Origin: Arcuatula senhousia
Taxonomy: Eukaryota; Mollusca; Bivalvia; Mytilida; Mytilidae
Direction: 5' to 3'
Assembly (NCBI GenBank): GCA_963971305.1
Contig: OZ020304.1
Span: forward strand, 78,244,355-78,308,354
Length of the DNA stretch: 64,000 nt
Below the pieces are notes generated by a model. It was not told the DNA's origin and did no database searches. It saw only the letters and a program-made list of their open reading frames with translations. This document shows, one piece after another, positions 31,745-42,690 of this stretch (position 1 is its first letter; every line of letters begins with the position of its first letter). The translations under genes were made by a program, and so were the position numbers.

Positions 31745-31844
31745 AGTGAAATTTTGCATTTTACATTTATCAAAATCATTTCAATATGTGGATCGTGTCT
31801 TTCTGGCACATATTCCATATCCTTTCGTATTTAATATTAAATCA

Positions 31845-32115
31845 TTGACAAAGCTTTCGTTTGTACTTGTCTTTTTGATGTTTTCTGTTTCTTGTTTAAG
31901 AAGGGTCTATCGGTGACTATTTCAGGACTGGATTTGAATTATATGCATTTTATTTAGACCATGGGACAATTGCAGAACTGCGAGCAGTGCCAAATGTCCT
32001 CGTTGAAGGCTGCTGGAGGTTATCCATTGTGGTTTTTCTGAATTGCCGCTTGATTGTGGGCTGTGTCGTGTACACTTATTCGACATCTCATTATTTTCTA
32101 TCAAAGTATAATACA
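31845..32115 (+). repeat. PLE-C 3' UTR
   Basis: Contains ATTGTGGTTTTTCTGAATTG and TACACTTATTC-x-ACATCTCATTATTTTC (landmarks abbreviated), as at 44125-44245. Confidence 0.75.
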
Positions 32116-32761
32116 AATTTGCCACATATAAGATAGTATGATACCACCATCTTCTACACAGAAATACAAGGAGTTGCAAATAACTGGAACAGACCGAAAA
32201 ACAAAATGTTAGAACGTGATTTATTTTTTTAGTTTTGAAATTCCCGATTGTTGAATTCTAAATTGTTTAAAGCACCAGGTTTCTTTCCTTGTACTGGAAC
32301 AAAGATCCATGCTACGGATGCGATTATTTAACAAATATTATGTAATAGTCCGTGTTGAAAATAATAAGTAAGACACATAATAAGAAGAGGAAAATAGATT
32401 AACCTTTAGAGTATGTTACATGTCGTATTGATCCTGTATGTGACGTCTATTGTAACCTATTTTTATTTCATTTTGAATTATTAACATTGGTGCAATAAAT
32501 ATTGTTAAGTGAGCACACTTTATTTTGTACAATTTGAAATTGTAAAAATGTTTGGTATTTGCATTTTGTACAGAAGCAATAGTCTTCTAGCTCATCATCC
32601 AAAACTTTAAAATCAAGGTATAACAGAGAAAATAAGATGCAGTCCATAAAATCTGGATCTTACATAATATCATATATGCAACTTTCTATTTGAAATTTTA
32701 TAACCATCAATATGACACCAAAATGAAGAATCCTTACTTCAGACTAGCTTTTACATATATA
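32116..32761. other. Spacer with a family F scrap
   Basis: 32225-32305 resembles the family F body (ACCAGGTTTCTTTCCTTGT). Otherwise nothing recognised. Confidence 0.45.
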
Positions 32762-32995
32762 CACGGGTGTGCTATAGCAAGCAGGAACTGCTTACTCTTC
32801 CGGAGCACCTGAGTTCACTCTTGTTTCGACTGGAGTTCGCGTTGTTGATTGATATTCAGTTGTTTTGTGTTTCCATGTTTTACGTGTTGTCTGTTTTTGT
32901 CCCATTCTTGTTTGTGTTTACTGGTTTAGTCTCTGCCCTTTCGGACTTTTGACATTCGGATACCCCATTGGTACCTCTGCTTCTTCAATAGAAGT
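32762..32995 (+). repeat. PLE-A solo 3' end
   Basis: GGTGTGCTATAGCAAGCAGG through ACCTCTGCTTCTTC; heavily 5'-truncated. Confidence 0.85.
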
Positions 32996-33069
32996 AGATA
33001 TTACACTAAACAAGTATGGCCACTAGTTTAGTATGTACAACTGTGAAACTCATTCACAATCTATACAGG

Positions 33070-33935
33070 CCTTTCGTAAACCCCTAGTTTATGAATACTA
33101 TGTATCAGATGCCTTAGTAAAATACTTTTCAAGTAATTCGTTTTCCACAAAAGTCTTACAAACAAGTTTAAAACGCTAAAAATGACCTAATAGAAAAAAA
33201 TGAGATGTGGAATAAGTGTACCAACACTGCTCACATGACGAGCGGTAATTAAGAAAAAAATGGAATACCGCCACTAGCCTTCAACGAGGGCTCGCCGTTC
33301 TGTAATTTGCCTATGGTCTAAATAAAATGCATATAATTTAAATCTAGTCCTGAAATAGTCACAGAGAGACATCCTTCTTTAACAAGGAACAAAAAAGATC
33401 AAAGAGACAAGTACAAACAAAAGTTTTGTCAAAGATTCCTGGCTTAGGACAGCCACGTATTAAATGCTAATTTGTTGTGCCCAACCTCCCCCTATCAATA
33501 TTCCCAGCCAAAGCAAAAATTTAACACACAATAAAAATCAAGTTCACAGAGTCATTAAAGCATGAAAATGGGGTCAAGGTCACATTGCATGGTGCCCCTT
33601 TAATTTCGTAGACCACAACCCCTACTGTCCTAAATGTCAGATGCATAGGTATTATATTTTTATGTACTTCATTTTCCACAATAGTCTTACAAAAAGTTTA
33701 TGACTCGAAAAAGTTCAAAAAGTCGTTTAAGCATGAAAATGGGGTCAGGGTCAAGCGACATTGTGCCAGTTGCATAGAAAACATCCCTACTGTCTGTATA
33801 GAAGATACCAGATGCTTAGGTAACATACTTTTCATGTACTTCATTTCCACAAACGTCTTATAAAAAAATTAACGCCGCCGCCGGAAAGTAATACATATGT
33901 CTCGCCTTCTAAAACAAATCTTCGCAGGCGAGACT
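33070..33935 (+). mobile_element. Second Helentron-like element with 171-bp core repeat
   Basis: GCATGAAAATGGGGTCA begins at 33560 and 33731 (171-bp period), and a further partial unit lies at 33070-33190 (AGATGCCTTAGTAAAATACT). A terminal hairpin GTCTCGCCT...AGGCGAGAC ends near 33935. Interrupted at 33190-33535 by a PLE-C end. Family placement by architecture only. Confidence 0.55.
33190..33535 (-). repeat. PLE-C solo 3' end (nested)
   Basis: GAGATGTGGAATAAGTGTAC at the 3' terminus and TTCCTGGCTTAGGACAG upstream identify PLE-C on the minus strand. Confidence 0.8.
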
Positions 33936-34063
33936 AAAACCAATACTAGTAGTATTGAAAGAGAGCAGTAATTTAACTGATATTTAAAAATGAACATGAG
34001 AAAATGGGCAAGCATACATTTAAGTCAAATCTAAACTGGAATAGAATATTGTTAAAAAAGCGG

Positions 34064-34187
34064 TAGACTTGCTACAAGTCCCTTTCTAACTTTTTAAATA
34101 CAATTATTGTTAAGGGGGCATAAAGAAATTATGCTATTAGAGACAACATATGTTTAGTGATTATATGCGGGAGAAAGGGACTTGTCT
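34064..34187. repeat. Left terminal region of the DUF6589/RecQ element
   Basis: Terminal repeat at 34064-34088, and the inverted subterminal motif AGAAAGGGACTTGT at 34172-34185. The ~120-bp end could form a large stem. Confidence 0.85.
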
Positions 34188-34379
34188 ACTCTGTTTTAGC
34201 ATACCAGATTAAAATCTCATTAAGATAATGAAGACTGACAGATTTACTGATCAAATTTAGATAAGCCCCATGTGCCCATGATGAGGTGTAATATGATGAG
34301 GTCAATGCTTGATGCTGATAACAACATGTACAATAAAATGTGGAAATTATGTAAACATAACAGTACTTTCTGAAAGTCA

Positions 34380-37300
34380 ATGGCAGAGTCTCTCACACCT
34401 AGAAAAATTTTTAAGTTTATAAAATTCACTCCAACAACAAAGAAATATGTCTGTGTAATTTGTGGAGATAAGGTTGAAAAAAGTGATTATAGAAGAAAAT
34501 TATTTCATGGAACAGTAAAGACTGATTATTGTGTTTTATTGGAACAATATTTGGACATAACGATTTCTGAGCATTCTCACACAGACACTGTTTGCAGAAA
34601 ATGCGCAAGAGAAGTGCAAAAAATTGATGATACAGTTAAAAAATTGAAGGGCCAATATACTGCAACTTTAGAAAAGTTATATCAGTCACATGGACAAGTA
34701 TCTGGTTCATTTAAAAGACAGCATGTGGACAACAGTAGTGGCTCAAGCAAAAAAACTCTATTTGGTAACAATGATGTTGAACAAGACCCCACTCCAATAT
34801 TAACAGAAAATGTACATCAAGATCAGGTAAGAATATATAAACGCCTTTTTAAATTCTGGCTTAAGTTTCAAGAAAGTTCCATTTTACATGTTGCATTTTT
34901 AAAAATCCACAGGGTGGAAGTGTATTATATGGACAAATACATTTCTTAATAAATAAACAAAAATTACATAATAATTAAATATTTCAACATTTGACATTCT
35001 TTATCATGTTTACTTTTTATTTTTTTTGTCCGTCCGTCTGTCCATTTATGCTTTATGTTTTTCTTATTTTTTAAAATCTGCTAGCCAAAACTATCTTAAT
35101 CCTCTAATCAGGCTTTTATTTATTTTTTTTTAATTGTTGATTTTTAAACCAAACACATTTAAAGTAAAACAATTATCTATTAATTTTTTGTAATCTTAAA
35201 GATGAGTTATTGGCTGAACTGTGTGACTTTTTACATCAGTCATTAGAATTCCATGTCAGCTAGTGCTTAATTTCTTACATGATAAGTCATTAAAATATAT
35301 TTTGTACTTTTTTATGTTTATTGTATTGCTTGACCCTGATCGGTGTAGTTTGCAATAAGGATTATTATTGTGTTTTTTTACAGACACAGGAAAGCTTCAG
35401 CGAACCTACTAACTTGGATGGGATATATAGACAGTTGTTTGATGCTCTTATTGGAAATGACTTAGAGACTGTAGGGAAAATATTACTTCAGTTTAGTGAG
35501 CTGAAAAACGTTTTTACTCATTATGTTTTAACAACTATTCAAAGGGAAATAATTACGCTAGCTGCAAAGTCGACAAATTCCATATTAAGACGAACATCTC
35601 TAGCCGATTTGAAATCTTTCTCTATCAATGCTTTGTTGACAGAATGGGAAGTGATTGCTCCTACATTCTACAGTTTTCTCCAAACATGTGTTACCAATCC
35701 CTCTAACCAGAGAAATAAACGCAAGAAGGACAATGTTTTGTTACCAGGTCTTGTTTCAGCTGGGGCTAAATTGTTGTCTCTTTTTAACCAAGATCTTAAT
35801 CTTTATCAGTACTTCAACAGTTTAATTTTGTGGAAAGGTGGTTGTAAAAAATCTGCATTTTCTAGATTAAATGTAACAAATGACTGTTTTAGTTACCAAG
35901 CAGTACTTAATATAGCTGATCGACTTGGTAATTTATGGGATGTTGACCTGTTGAAATGGCAAGAAGAAAAGTTGACATCATCTTTGATAGAATGTCGCTT
36001 GTTGACCCAGGTAGACCAGTTGCAACAAACAATTCATCTATTAGAGAATAATGCACAAACAGATGCTGACTTGGTCCTCCAACTTGCTACCGCTGAGCAT
36101 GAATTAGAAATGTTTAGACAGAACATGCCTCCAGGTTACTATTTTGTAGGTGACAATGTGGACATGACAACCAAAGTAAGAAACATGTCCCTTCTGAATC
36201 AACACAAAGGACACCACATGTACCAGATTTGTGCTTATGAGAATAGACTTTCTGGTAATCACTTACAAAATGAAACACCGCAGATGAAGGCAGGCGAAGC
36301 TCCATTTGAGTTATTGATGCCCAATGAGGAAGACAAGGAGAAACTGAAAGAAGAGTTTGTTTTCCATGTGGCCCATACATGGACAAACTATATCCAACAT
36401 TTCAAGCCATATGGAACAACACTACCAAAATACCTGGAACACCAGTACATGCAGCAGACGAAACAAAAGACTAAAAGGGTAAGATAATAACTTGATGTTA
36501 TTGAAATAATGAAATTGTCGTAATGATGTTTACATGTGAAATACATGTATAACATTGTCTTACAATACATGCATTTAATAAAAGCATGTTAATTATTATG
36601 GCCCTTCATTGAATATGCCTATGCTATATAGTTTTACTTTGTCTGTTCGTCTGTTCTTCTGTCAAGAACGGGGTAAAGAATTACTTGTGAACATGTATAA
36701 TAGTACAGTTCTGAAATTTTGTACTGTTGCTGTGCAGCATGTCACAATGTGAAAATGAAAGTTTTGTGCAAATCGGTGAATATTTTAAGGAAAAACTTTA
36801 TGAATTACAGAATTTGAGAATTGTTTTTTTTTGTTAACATTTAAATTCAAAACCTGTTGGCAGAGCAGTTCTAAAATTCGGAATCGTTTTAGTGTCTCCT
36901 GTTCTTAGACCTGATGTGGATATTTTAATTTCACATAAATCTGTAAAACAGTTTGTAAACACTTCAGTTTTTTTGTTGATGGTACCCTTTCTATACTTTT
37001 CAATTATTTTGATCAGAAGAAATGTTATTTATTATAATTTCCTATTTAATCAATGTACATTTATATGAGTTTTCTTTTAGGTAAACATGGGTGTATTGAT
37101 GAAAAGTGAACAATACAATGAAGATATGACAGACATCTGTGAGTTTGTTCACAAGTTTGTTCCTGGTCATGATATGTCTGAAGATTGGACAAAGAAACCA
37201 GTGAAAGCTCTGAGTGGAGGAGACTACCTCACATTTGAAAGACACAAACAAGCCCAGGCGTCAAAACGTAATGGACGGACTCCATCCAAACGTTTAGAAG

Positions 37301-38939
37301 GGTTGTTGCCTAAGATGGAAGAATTCCATAACCAAGGAGAACTCCTGAAGGTAAGAATGATATTTATCAGCTTTTAAGATAATTTTAATGAAAGTTTCTT
37401 TACACCCCATTATGTTTTTAAGCTAAAAGATTTATTCTTTATACAGTTATAAATAGAATAAAAGACTCAAGAAAAAAATACTAAAAATTACTTCACCATT
37501 GGTATCAAGTCATTTAGCTCACTTATATTTGAAATAACTTACTAAGCGCTGTTTGACTTTGACAATTTACACTACCAATAGCTCAAGAACATTAAATCTT
37601 AGGTTGATGTAACTTGGTATGCTTATACCCCAGTAGTAGCTAAGCACAGTTTCATCCCCATGTTTTGATTTTGACCATGATTTTTTGGTTAAGTGACTTA
37701 AACAATTTTCAATAATAGAAACATTAATTTTACAAGCACCTCCATAATTTCCCTGAATAATTTCGAACTTTCAATTGTTAACAAATCATTTTGATGTTTC
37801 AGGTTATATGGCAGCTTCTTTATTCTACCAGTTCAGCCAAGGATACTGGAACATTGTTCTCTGCCCGTAATGTCATAAATGCTCGAAACATTACTAAAGA
37901 CCCCTCTGATCATTTCTATGCAAGCTCAGACCTCATTGAGAAAACAACAATTGCATACATTTTGACTGGTGCAATGAAGTATTTCGGTATGGATTCTCTA
38001 GACGGTGAACCAACTTTGAACAAGTATGATGGGACTATAGGGGATACCACAGAAATGAGGGACTACATACTTCTTCATGCTAAGACCTATGTAAATACAT
38101 ACACTTCTTTGGATATTCCAAAATTACCGAGCTATGGTCCGCAAAGCAACAAGTTGACCTGTAGATACTGTGGCAAAGAATACAAACAGGCTGCAGCACT
38201 GAGACGACACGAAGCAAAAAACCATGATCATTTTGATCCAATGTATTGCAAGTACAAGACGTCAGATGAGTCAAGTGGTGAGAAACCAGACAACATCCAA
38301 AACTATACAAAGCTGATTCAAACTTTAGGCTTAATACGCATCAACCATAATGACGCCATCCATATGGGAGACGGAGAGCGTATTATGAGGATTAACAGTT
38401 TTCTTTGCTTATTTTACAAGCTATGTGGATGTACGAAATATGCAATAGGAATTTTAGAGACAATTGCACAATCTAGAATTCTCTTGACTGATAGGATGGC
38501 ACATCAGCTAATATGGAATAGGACTGTAAACCATAAAGGAGAATTCAATTCAAACCACCCGAACGATCTTGATGTTGAGCATTGCAACAAAGTGTTCAAA
38601 GACCAGGCCCATAGCTACAGAGGAGTTTTTACCGAAAAAACTGTTTCCAGAGTCAGTAGAAGTGCTATGGCAGTACATTCTATAGTAAAAAATGTGGATA
38701 AGCAAGGAGATGTATTGTTAGCATCAGGAGAACATAAAGCTGCTGACATGGAGCATGACATTAGGACTTTAGTTGGACAGTTTGTAGGAAGCAACCTATT
38801 TGAGTCAATCCCAGGACGCTATCATACTGCATTTAAGAATGTTAATGAAGCACCTCTTCTGTCTCTGGATATGGAAAAACAACAGATCTGGATATCTAGT
38901 AGTTTAAAAAAGTTTGCAAAAAGACACTTTTATTCATAA
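34380..38939 (+). CDS. DUF6589 zinc-finger protein, candidate transposase (four exons)
   Basis: Four exons by GT-AG rules, all phase 0: 34380-34826, 35384-36478, 37081-37350, 37803-38939; 982 residues. Residues 25-75 hold paired CxxC motifs (25/28 and 72/75) like a ZAD finger. A coiled-coil-like stretch lies at about 350-395. GDNVD (405-409) matches the acidic motif near the start of DUF6589. A classical C2H2 finger spans C724, C727, H740, H745. NDLDVEHCNK around residue 858-867, followed by K...RVSRSA, is the DUF6589 C-terminal signature. Function is not established; the two zinc fingers and invariant Asp/Glu suggest a DNA-binding transposase (inference). It starts 316 bp inside the left end and ends 48 bp from the helicase stop. 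No frame breaks. Confidence 0.85.
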
Positions 38940-38987
38940 AATAATAATGTTCATACATAAAATACTGTATTTTTGTACTTAAATAGG

Positions 38988-41559
38988 TTATTCTGGATCA
39001 TCATCTGAACTGTATAGTACTCGTGGCTTTCTATTGGGAAGTTCTATATCACTCTCATCTGATAATGATGATGACGTTGAACCAGTTTCTGCATTAATTT
39101 GACAGTCTTGTATTTGTTTTATAATGTCAATAATTTCTACATTGCATACTTCAGTACATTCACAATTGTTTTCACATTTACAGACACATTTACATTTACT
39201 CTGACAGTTGTCACAACATAAGTGAATAGGATTTTTTGTCCCACAAGTTTGCCCTAAATGGTCCATTAACAGTTTCCTTCTGCATTCTGTTGTTTTCACA
39301 TAATCTTTCATGTCCTTTGAAACATTTTTACTTCCACACCGTTTATACTTCATGAGGACTGCGTGGCACATTGTTGCTGGATCTCTACCGGCACGTCCAG
39401 TTTCTTGGATGTAATCTGATGAATCATTTGATGGTCCATAGTGAATCACGATATCAACACCCTTAACGTCTAGACCCATACTGAATGAGGTTGAACATAA
39501 AACAACCCTTATATTTCCACCAGGTTCATGGTATGATGAGCAAATTGAGTTTTTAACATCATCATCAGTTTTAAGATGGTACATATCAAACAACCTATTT
39601 CGATCATCATTGGGGCCTTCTTCTTTATAATCTATATAAGCAGATTTACCCAGCTCTGTTTCTAAGTGTTCGTACACATCAACAATATGTTTAATTTGTC
39701 TAAAGAAAATCAACATTCTAGGTGTGTTTATACCTTGTTTATAAAGTAAATCCACCAACCACTGAAAGTTTTCTGCTGTGTCATCATTTTCCACTTTTAC
39801 GACCCAATATTTCATGTTTTCTTTATTTGGATTTAAAATAACCTCATGATAATTGTGCATACAAAGATCTTTTAGGATGACACTTTTGACTTCTTCAGTT
39901 GCAGTTGCTGTCATTGCAATGACTGGGACATTTTTTCCAACCAGAGATCTGAGTTCACATAGTCTTCCATAGCATGGTCTGTAGGCTGCAGTTTTTCTTT
40001 TTACATCTGGTTTTCCACTGAAATTTACATATATTCTTATATAATTAAATTTATCATGTTTACCCAGATCATTAAAATGACCCAGACCATTTATGACATA
40101 TGTGAAATACAATTACTGTTTGTTTAACATGGCAAAATCAATGTTTGATATATTTTTATTAGTCGAACAAAAGAATAATACATTAAAAAGATTTACATTT
40201 TATTCGAATGACAATTATGCGTATTTGCAATTTGATCAATGAAATATTGTTGTTTTTATGGTTGGCTTTTATAGCTGAAAAATATATAATAAAATACATT
40301 GTTTTTTATATTACTATATGCAAAATTAAAATAGAAATCTATTTGTACTCTAAATAAAATGTTATTATATTAAGTTGCATTATTGCTTATGTTTTTATTC
40401 CTCTTTGCTTTAGAATTTGTGTTGAAATAATTCCCTCTTTTCAGTTAACATAGGTTATCTCCCATATGCATGAGTTATCTAACTTTACAGCAGGTATGAA
40501 ATTTATTTTCTCTGGATTTATTGTTGAAATCCTATGATAAATTTGAGGGGTTCAGAAAGAAAAGGGATTTCCCAACATTTTGAGATAGTTATGTAACTTT
40601 TTAAAACATTTCCTTTTACAAAAATACTTATTAAATAATCTGCAATCAAAATGTAAACTTTAAAAGATTTTATATAGTAAAGTTCTTGTGAAATTTAGGG
40701 AAATCCATAATTTCTTTCAGATCTCTCTAGATTTTTCTTTGATTTTCCATGAAAAGAACAGAGGGGCTAAGAAATTACACCTCCTGCAAAGTTAGATAAC
40801 TCCTGCTTATGGGAGATAACCTATGTAAACTGAAAAGAGGGAATACAGTAAACTGAAAAAGAAATCCTAGTTTCTCCCTGCAAGCTCAAATTTGCCAACG
40901 CATTTTGTTTTATTTTTACTAGCATTTATCAATATTTCTCTCAGTAAGACAATTTTTCAGTGAAAATGTTTTTTTTTTTGATAAATGAAAGATTCATGAG
41001 AATTTATGGTTTGTCATTTCTTATGCCATTAGTATCTTAAATTATATATATAAACTTACAACTTCTGAATGCAATGTGCCTCATCAATAAACAATGCTTT
41101 AATGTAACCCTTGCTTGCCATTTCCATTATGAGCTCCCTTTGAATGTCCAAAAGTGATTCAGGACTAGCAAACAAAATGTCTATATCTCCCTTTCTTACA
41201 TCATCAATAGACAAGCTTGTAAATATATCCTCTAAAGAAGTTTCTGATAAATCCTTTAAGTATACAGCCTTGATATTTTTCTTCTGCAAGTTGCTTGCTT
41301 GGCTCCGCATTAATGACACTAACGGTGACACAACAATCGCAGTACATTTTTTAAGTTTGTTCATCTCTTTTATTACAAATGGGGCAATTTCAAAAACCAA
41401 TGATTTTCCACTGCCAGTTGGAGCACAAAAGAAAACATCTTTGTTTAAAAGATAATTTTCAACAACTTCTTTCTGATAAGGTCTTATATTGTCATAAGAA
41501 AGTTTTTGTAAAGCATCCCCTATTATTGATAAAAACTCAACATCCATTTTCCTATACAC
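38988..41559 (-). CDS. RecQ-type DNA helicase of the transposon (two exons)
   Basis: Exons 41559-41060 and 40017-38988 (minus) with a GTAAGT donor and TTTCAG acceptor; 509 residues. An SF2 helicase that would unwind DNA 3'-5' using ATP. Motif 0 (RPYQ, 26-29), Walker A APTGSGKS (46-53), Ia SPLVSLMRSQ, DEAH (159-162), motif III TATAT (203-207), motif V region STSFSMGLD, and motif VI QETGRAGRD (371-379) are all present. The zinc region starts at CRR (412), with CCDNC at 434-438, and then a cysteine-rich run (to about 458) and an acidic serine tail; there is no clear HRDC. The loop after DEAH usually reads like QWGHDFRP; here it is longer and starts KFGKP. AATAAA lies on this strand at 38934-38929, inside the last codons of the opposing gene. 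Confidence 0.88.
40430..40844. mobile_element. MITE inside the helicase intron
   Basis: About 60-bp inverted ends beginning ATTCCCTCTTTTCAGTT, with GGTTATCTCCCATA further in; only a few mismatches. Length 415 bp, non-coding. Flanking duplication not clear. It sits in the only intron (40018-41059), so it does not disturb the reading frame. Confidence 0.8.
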
Positions 41560-41721
41560 TTATAAAATTAACTAATACTTGTCTAATACCATGACCTCAC
41601 ATGATCTTTGCCATTGATAAGAGATTACATGGATGCCAGATGTAGCCATGTCAAAATCCATCTACTTTCACAGCAGGTGATAAGTACCGACCAAATACTG
41701 GTCGGTGAATTTTCAAGGTTG

Positions 41722-41842
41722 ACAAGTCCCTCTCTCCCAGCAATCAGAGGGTAATCGTTATCAGTGATATTGGTATAACAAGCAATTGAGAATATAATAT
41801 GAAAGAGAGTAATATGATAGAGAGGGACTTGTAGCAAGTCTA
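41722..41842. repeat. Right terminal region of the DUF6589/RecQ element
   Basis: Inverted counterpart of the left end: subterminal ACAAGTCCCTCTCT at 41722-41735 and the terminal repeat at 41818-41842. Confidence 0.85.
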
Positions 41843-41853
41843 AAAAAGCGGTA

Positions 41854-42409
41854 TCAATAACGATACCTTTTCTTAATAAACTTATTATTGCAAATCAGAA
41901 TTTATGTGAGAATTTAAGTGTCAAGTATTTTCTAATGTTTTCTTTTAGCTATTTTGTTCGACATTTTGTTATAATTCTAATCGTTCACATATATTAAAAT
42001 GAAAAGTGAAATACTTGAAAAAAGGGAAATCGTACGATGTGGAAAACAACCAAATACCTTCAATGGATTCCAAAATTACGCTAATGTCGCACTGGAGTTT
42101 TTTGTTGCATGCTCATTGATTGGATATCAGTGTGATCATTTATTTCTCTCGTAACACCTTGTATTACAAGAAGTAAGCTGTTGCAAATGAAGACAAATCA
42201 AATAAACTTTATTGATAAAACTAAACTGTAATTTTTTTTAACTACAGTTGCAGCATTATATTACATTTATCATTTTTAATATCCTTTTCATTTCCAAGAA
42301 ATATTATCAAGTTTTTAATTCAAATACAATGCTAAAAAGTCTAGACAGACATTTCGATGCCTTATAACTAACGCTCCATTTATCTTTAATATTTATCTTT
42401 ACTTAGTGA
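41854..42409. other. AT-rich spacer
   Basis: No gene or repeat recognised. Confidence 0.5.
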
Positions 42410-42690
42410 TTGTTTTGATTAGTGTTTGGCTGGTTTTTCTACCAAAATGATAACCTTATCAACCCTATTATGTCTCACAACCGTGTTGTGTTTTGTGTAA
42501 CTACCGGACCCAAAGATCGAAATGAAAGGGGGAGGTTTGGTGCGCCTTAAAACCTAGTTTAGCCCACCATTTTTATGAAATTCCTGAACCATGTCAGGAC
42601 CATTGCAGTCTTCATTTTTATCGGTATGTTTGCCTTGTTGGGTCTTTTCTCATGGACATTTGAGATTATCATCTTTACTTCATATAAATC
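42410..42690 (+). repeat. Decayed PLE-B 3' UTR
   Basis: AGTGTTTGGCTGGT, CGTGTTGTGTTTTGTGTAAC and GAGGTTTGGTGCGCC identify an old copy. Confidence 0.7.

Larger units (their letters stand above)
30691..31839 (+). repeat. Hammerhead family E tandem array, 397-bp unit, about 2.9 copies
   Basis: The ribozyme cores start at 30909, 31306 and 31703, giving exactly 397 bp twice. The units are nearly identical over their whole length. Each full unit has GTGCCGTGTGGAGG and CTTCCCCGTGCTTCAG 241 nt before CTGATGA. The array ends abruptly at about 31839, beside a plus-strand PLE-C 3' UTR (31845). There is no coding frame. Head-to-tail non-coding units with one hammerhead each fit retrozymes or PLE pseudo-LTRs. 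Confidence 0.9.
34053..41853. mobile_element. DUF6589 + RecQ-helicase DNA transposon, apparently intact
   Basis: Inverted ends TAGACTTGCTACAAGTCCCT at 34064 and, inverted, ending at 41842 (one mismatch over 25 bp) bound a 7.8-kb element. A 13-bp direct repeat (TAAAAAAGCGGTA) spans each junction (34053-34065 and 41841-41853). The duplication is therefore 9 bp if TA belongs to the ends, or up to 13 bp if not. Each end also has an inverted internal copy of ACAAGTCCCTYTCT (34172-34185 and 41722-41735). The only two genes converge from the ends: a DUF6589 protein and a RecQ-type helicase, both open and cleanly spliced. This looks like a recent, possibly autonomous insertion. Known relatives may exist (fungal DUF6589/helicase elements, Academ-H type); I cannot check. 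Confidence 0.85.

Noticed and set aside
34186..34429. Minus-strand frames over the start of the DUF6589 gene
   Set aside because: Shadows of the 5' region and first exon on the other strand.
36114..36386. 90-codon minus-strand frame
   Set aside because: Antisense of DUF6589 exon 2.
34380..38939. Assignment of the DUF6589 protein to the KDZ (Kyakuja-Dileera-Zisupton) transposases
   Set aside because: The visible C-terminal signature is that of DUF6589, and the duplication length and helicase partner do not by themselves support KDZ.
41144..41594. Plus-strand frames opposite the helicase first exon
   Set aside because: Antisense shadows of a well-supported helicase exon.
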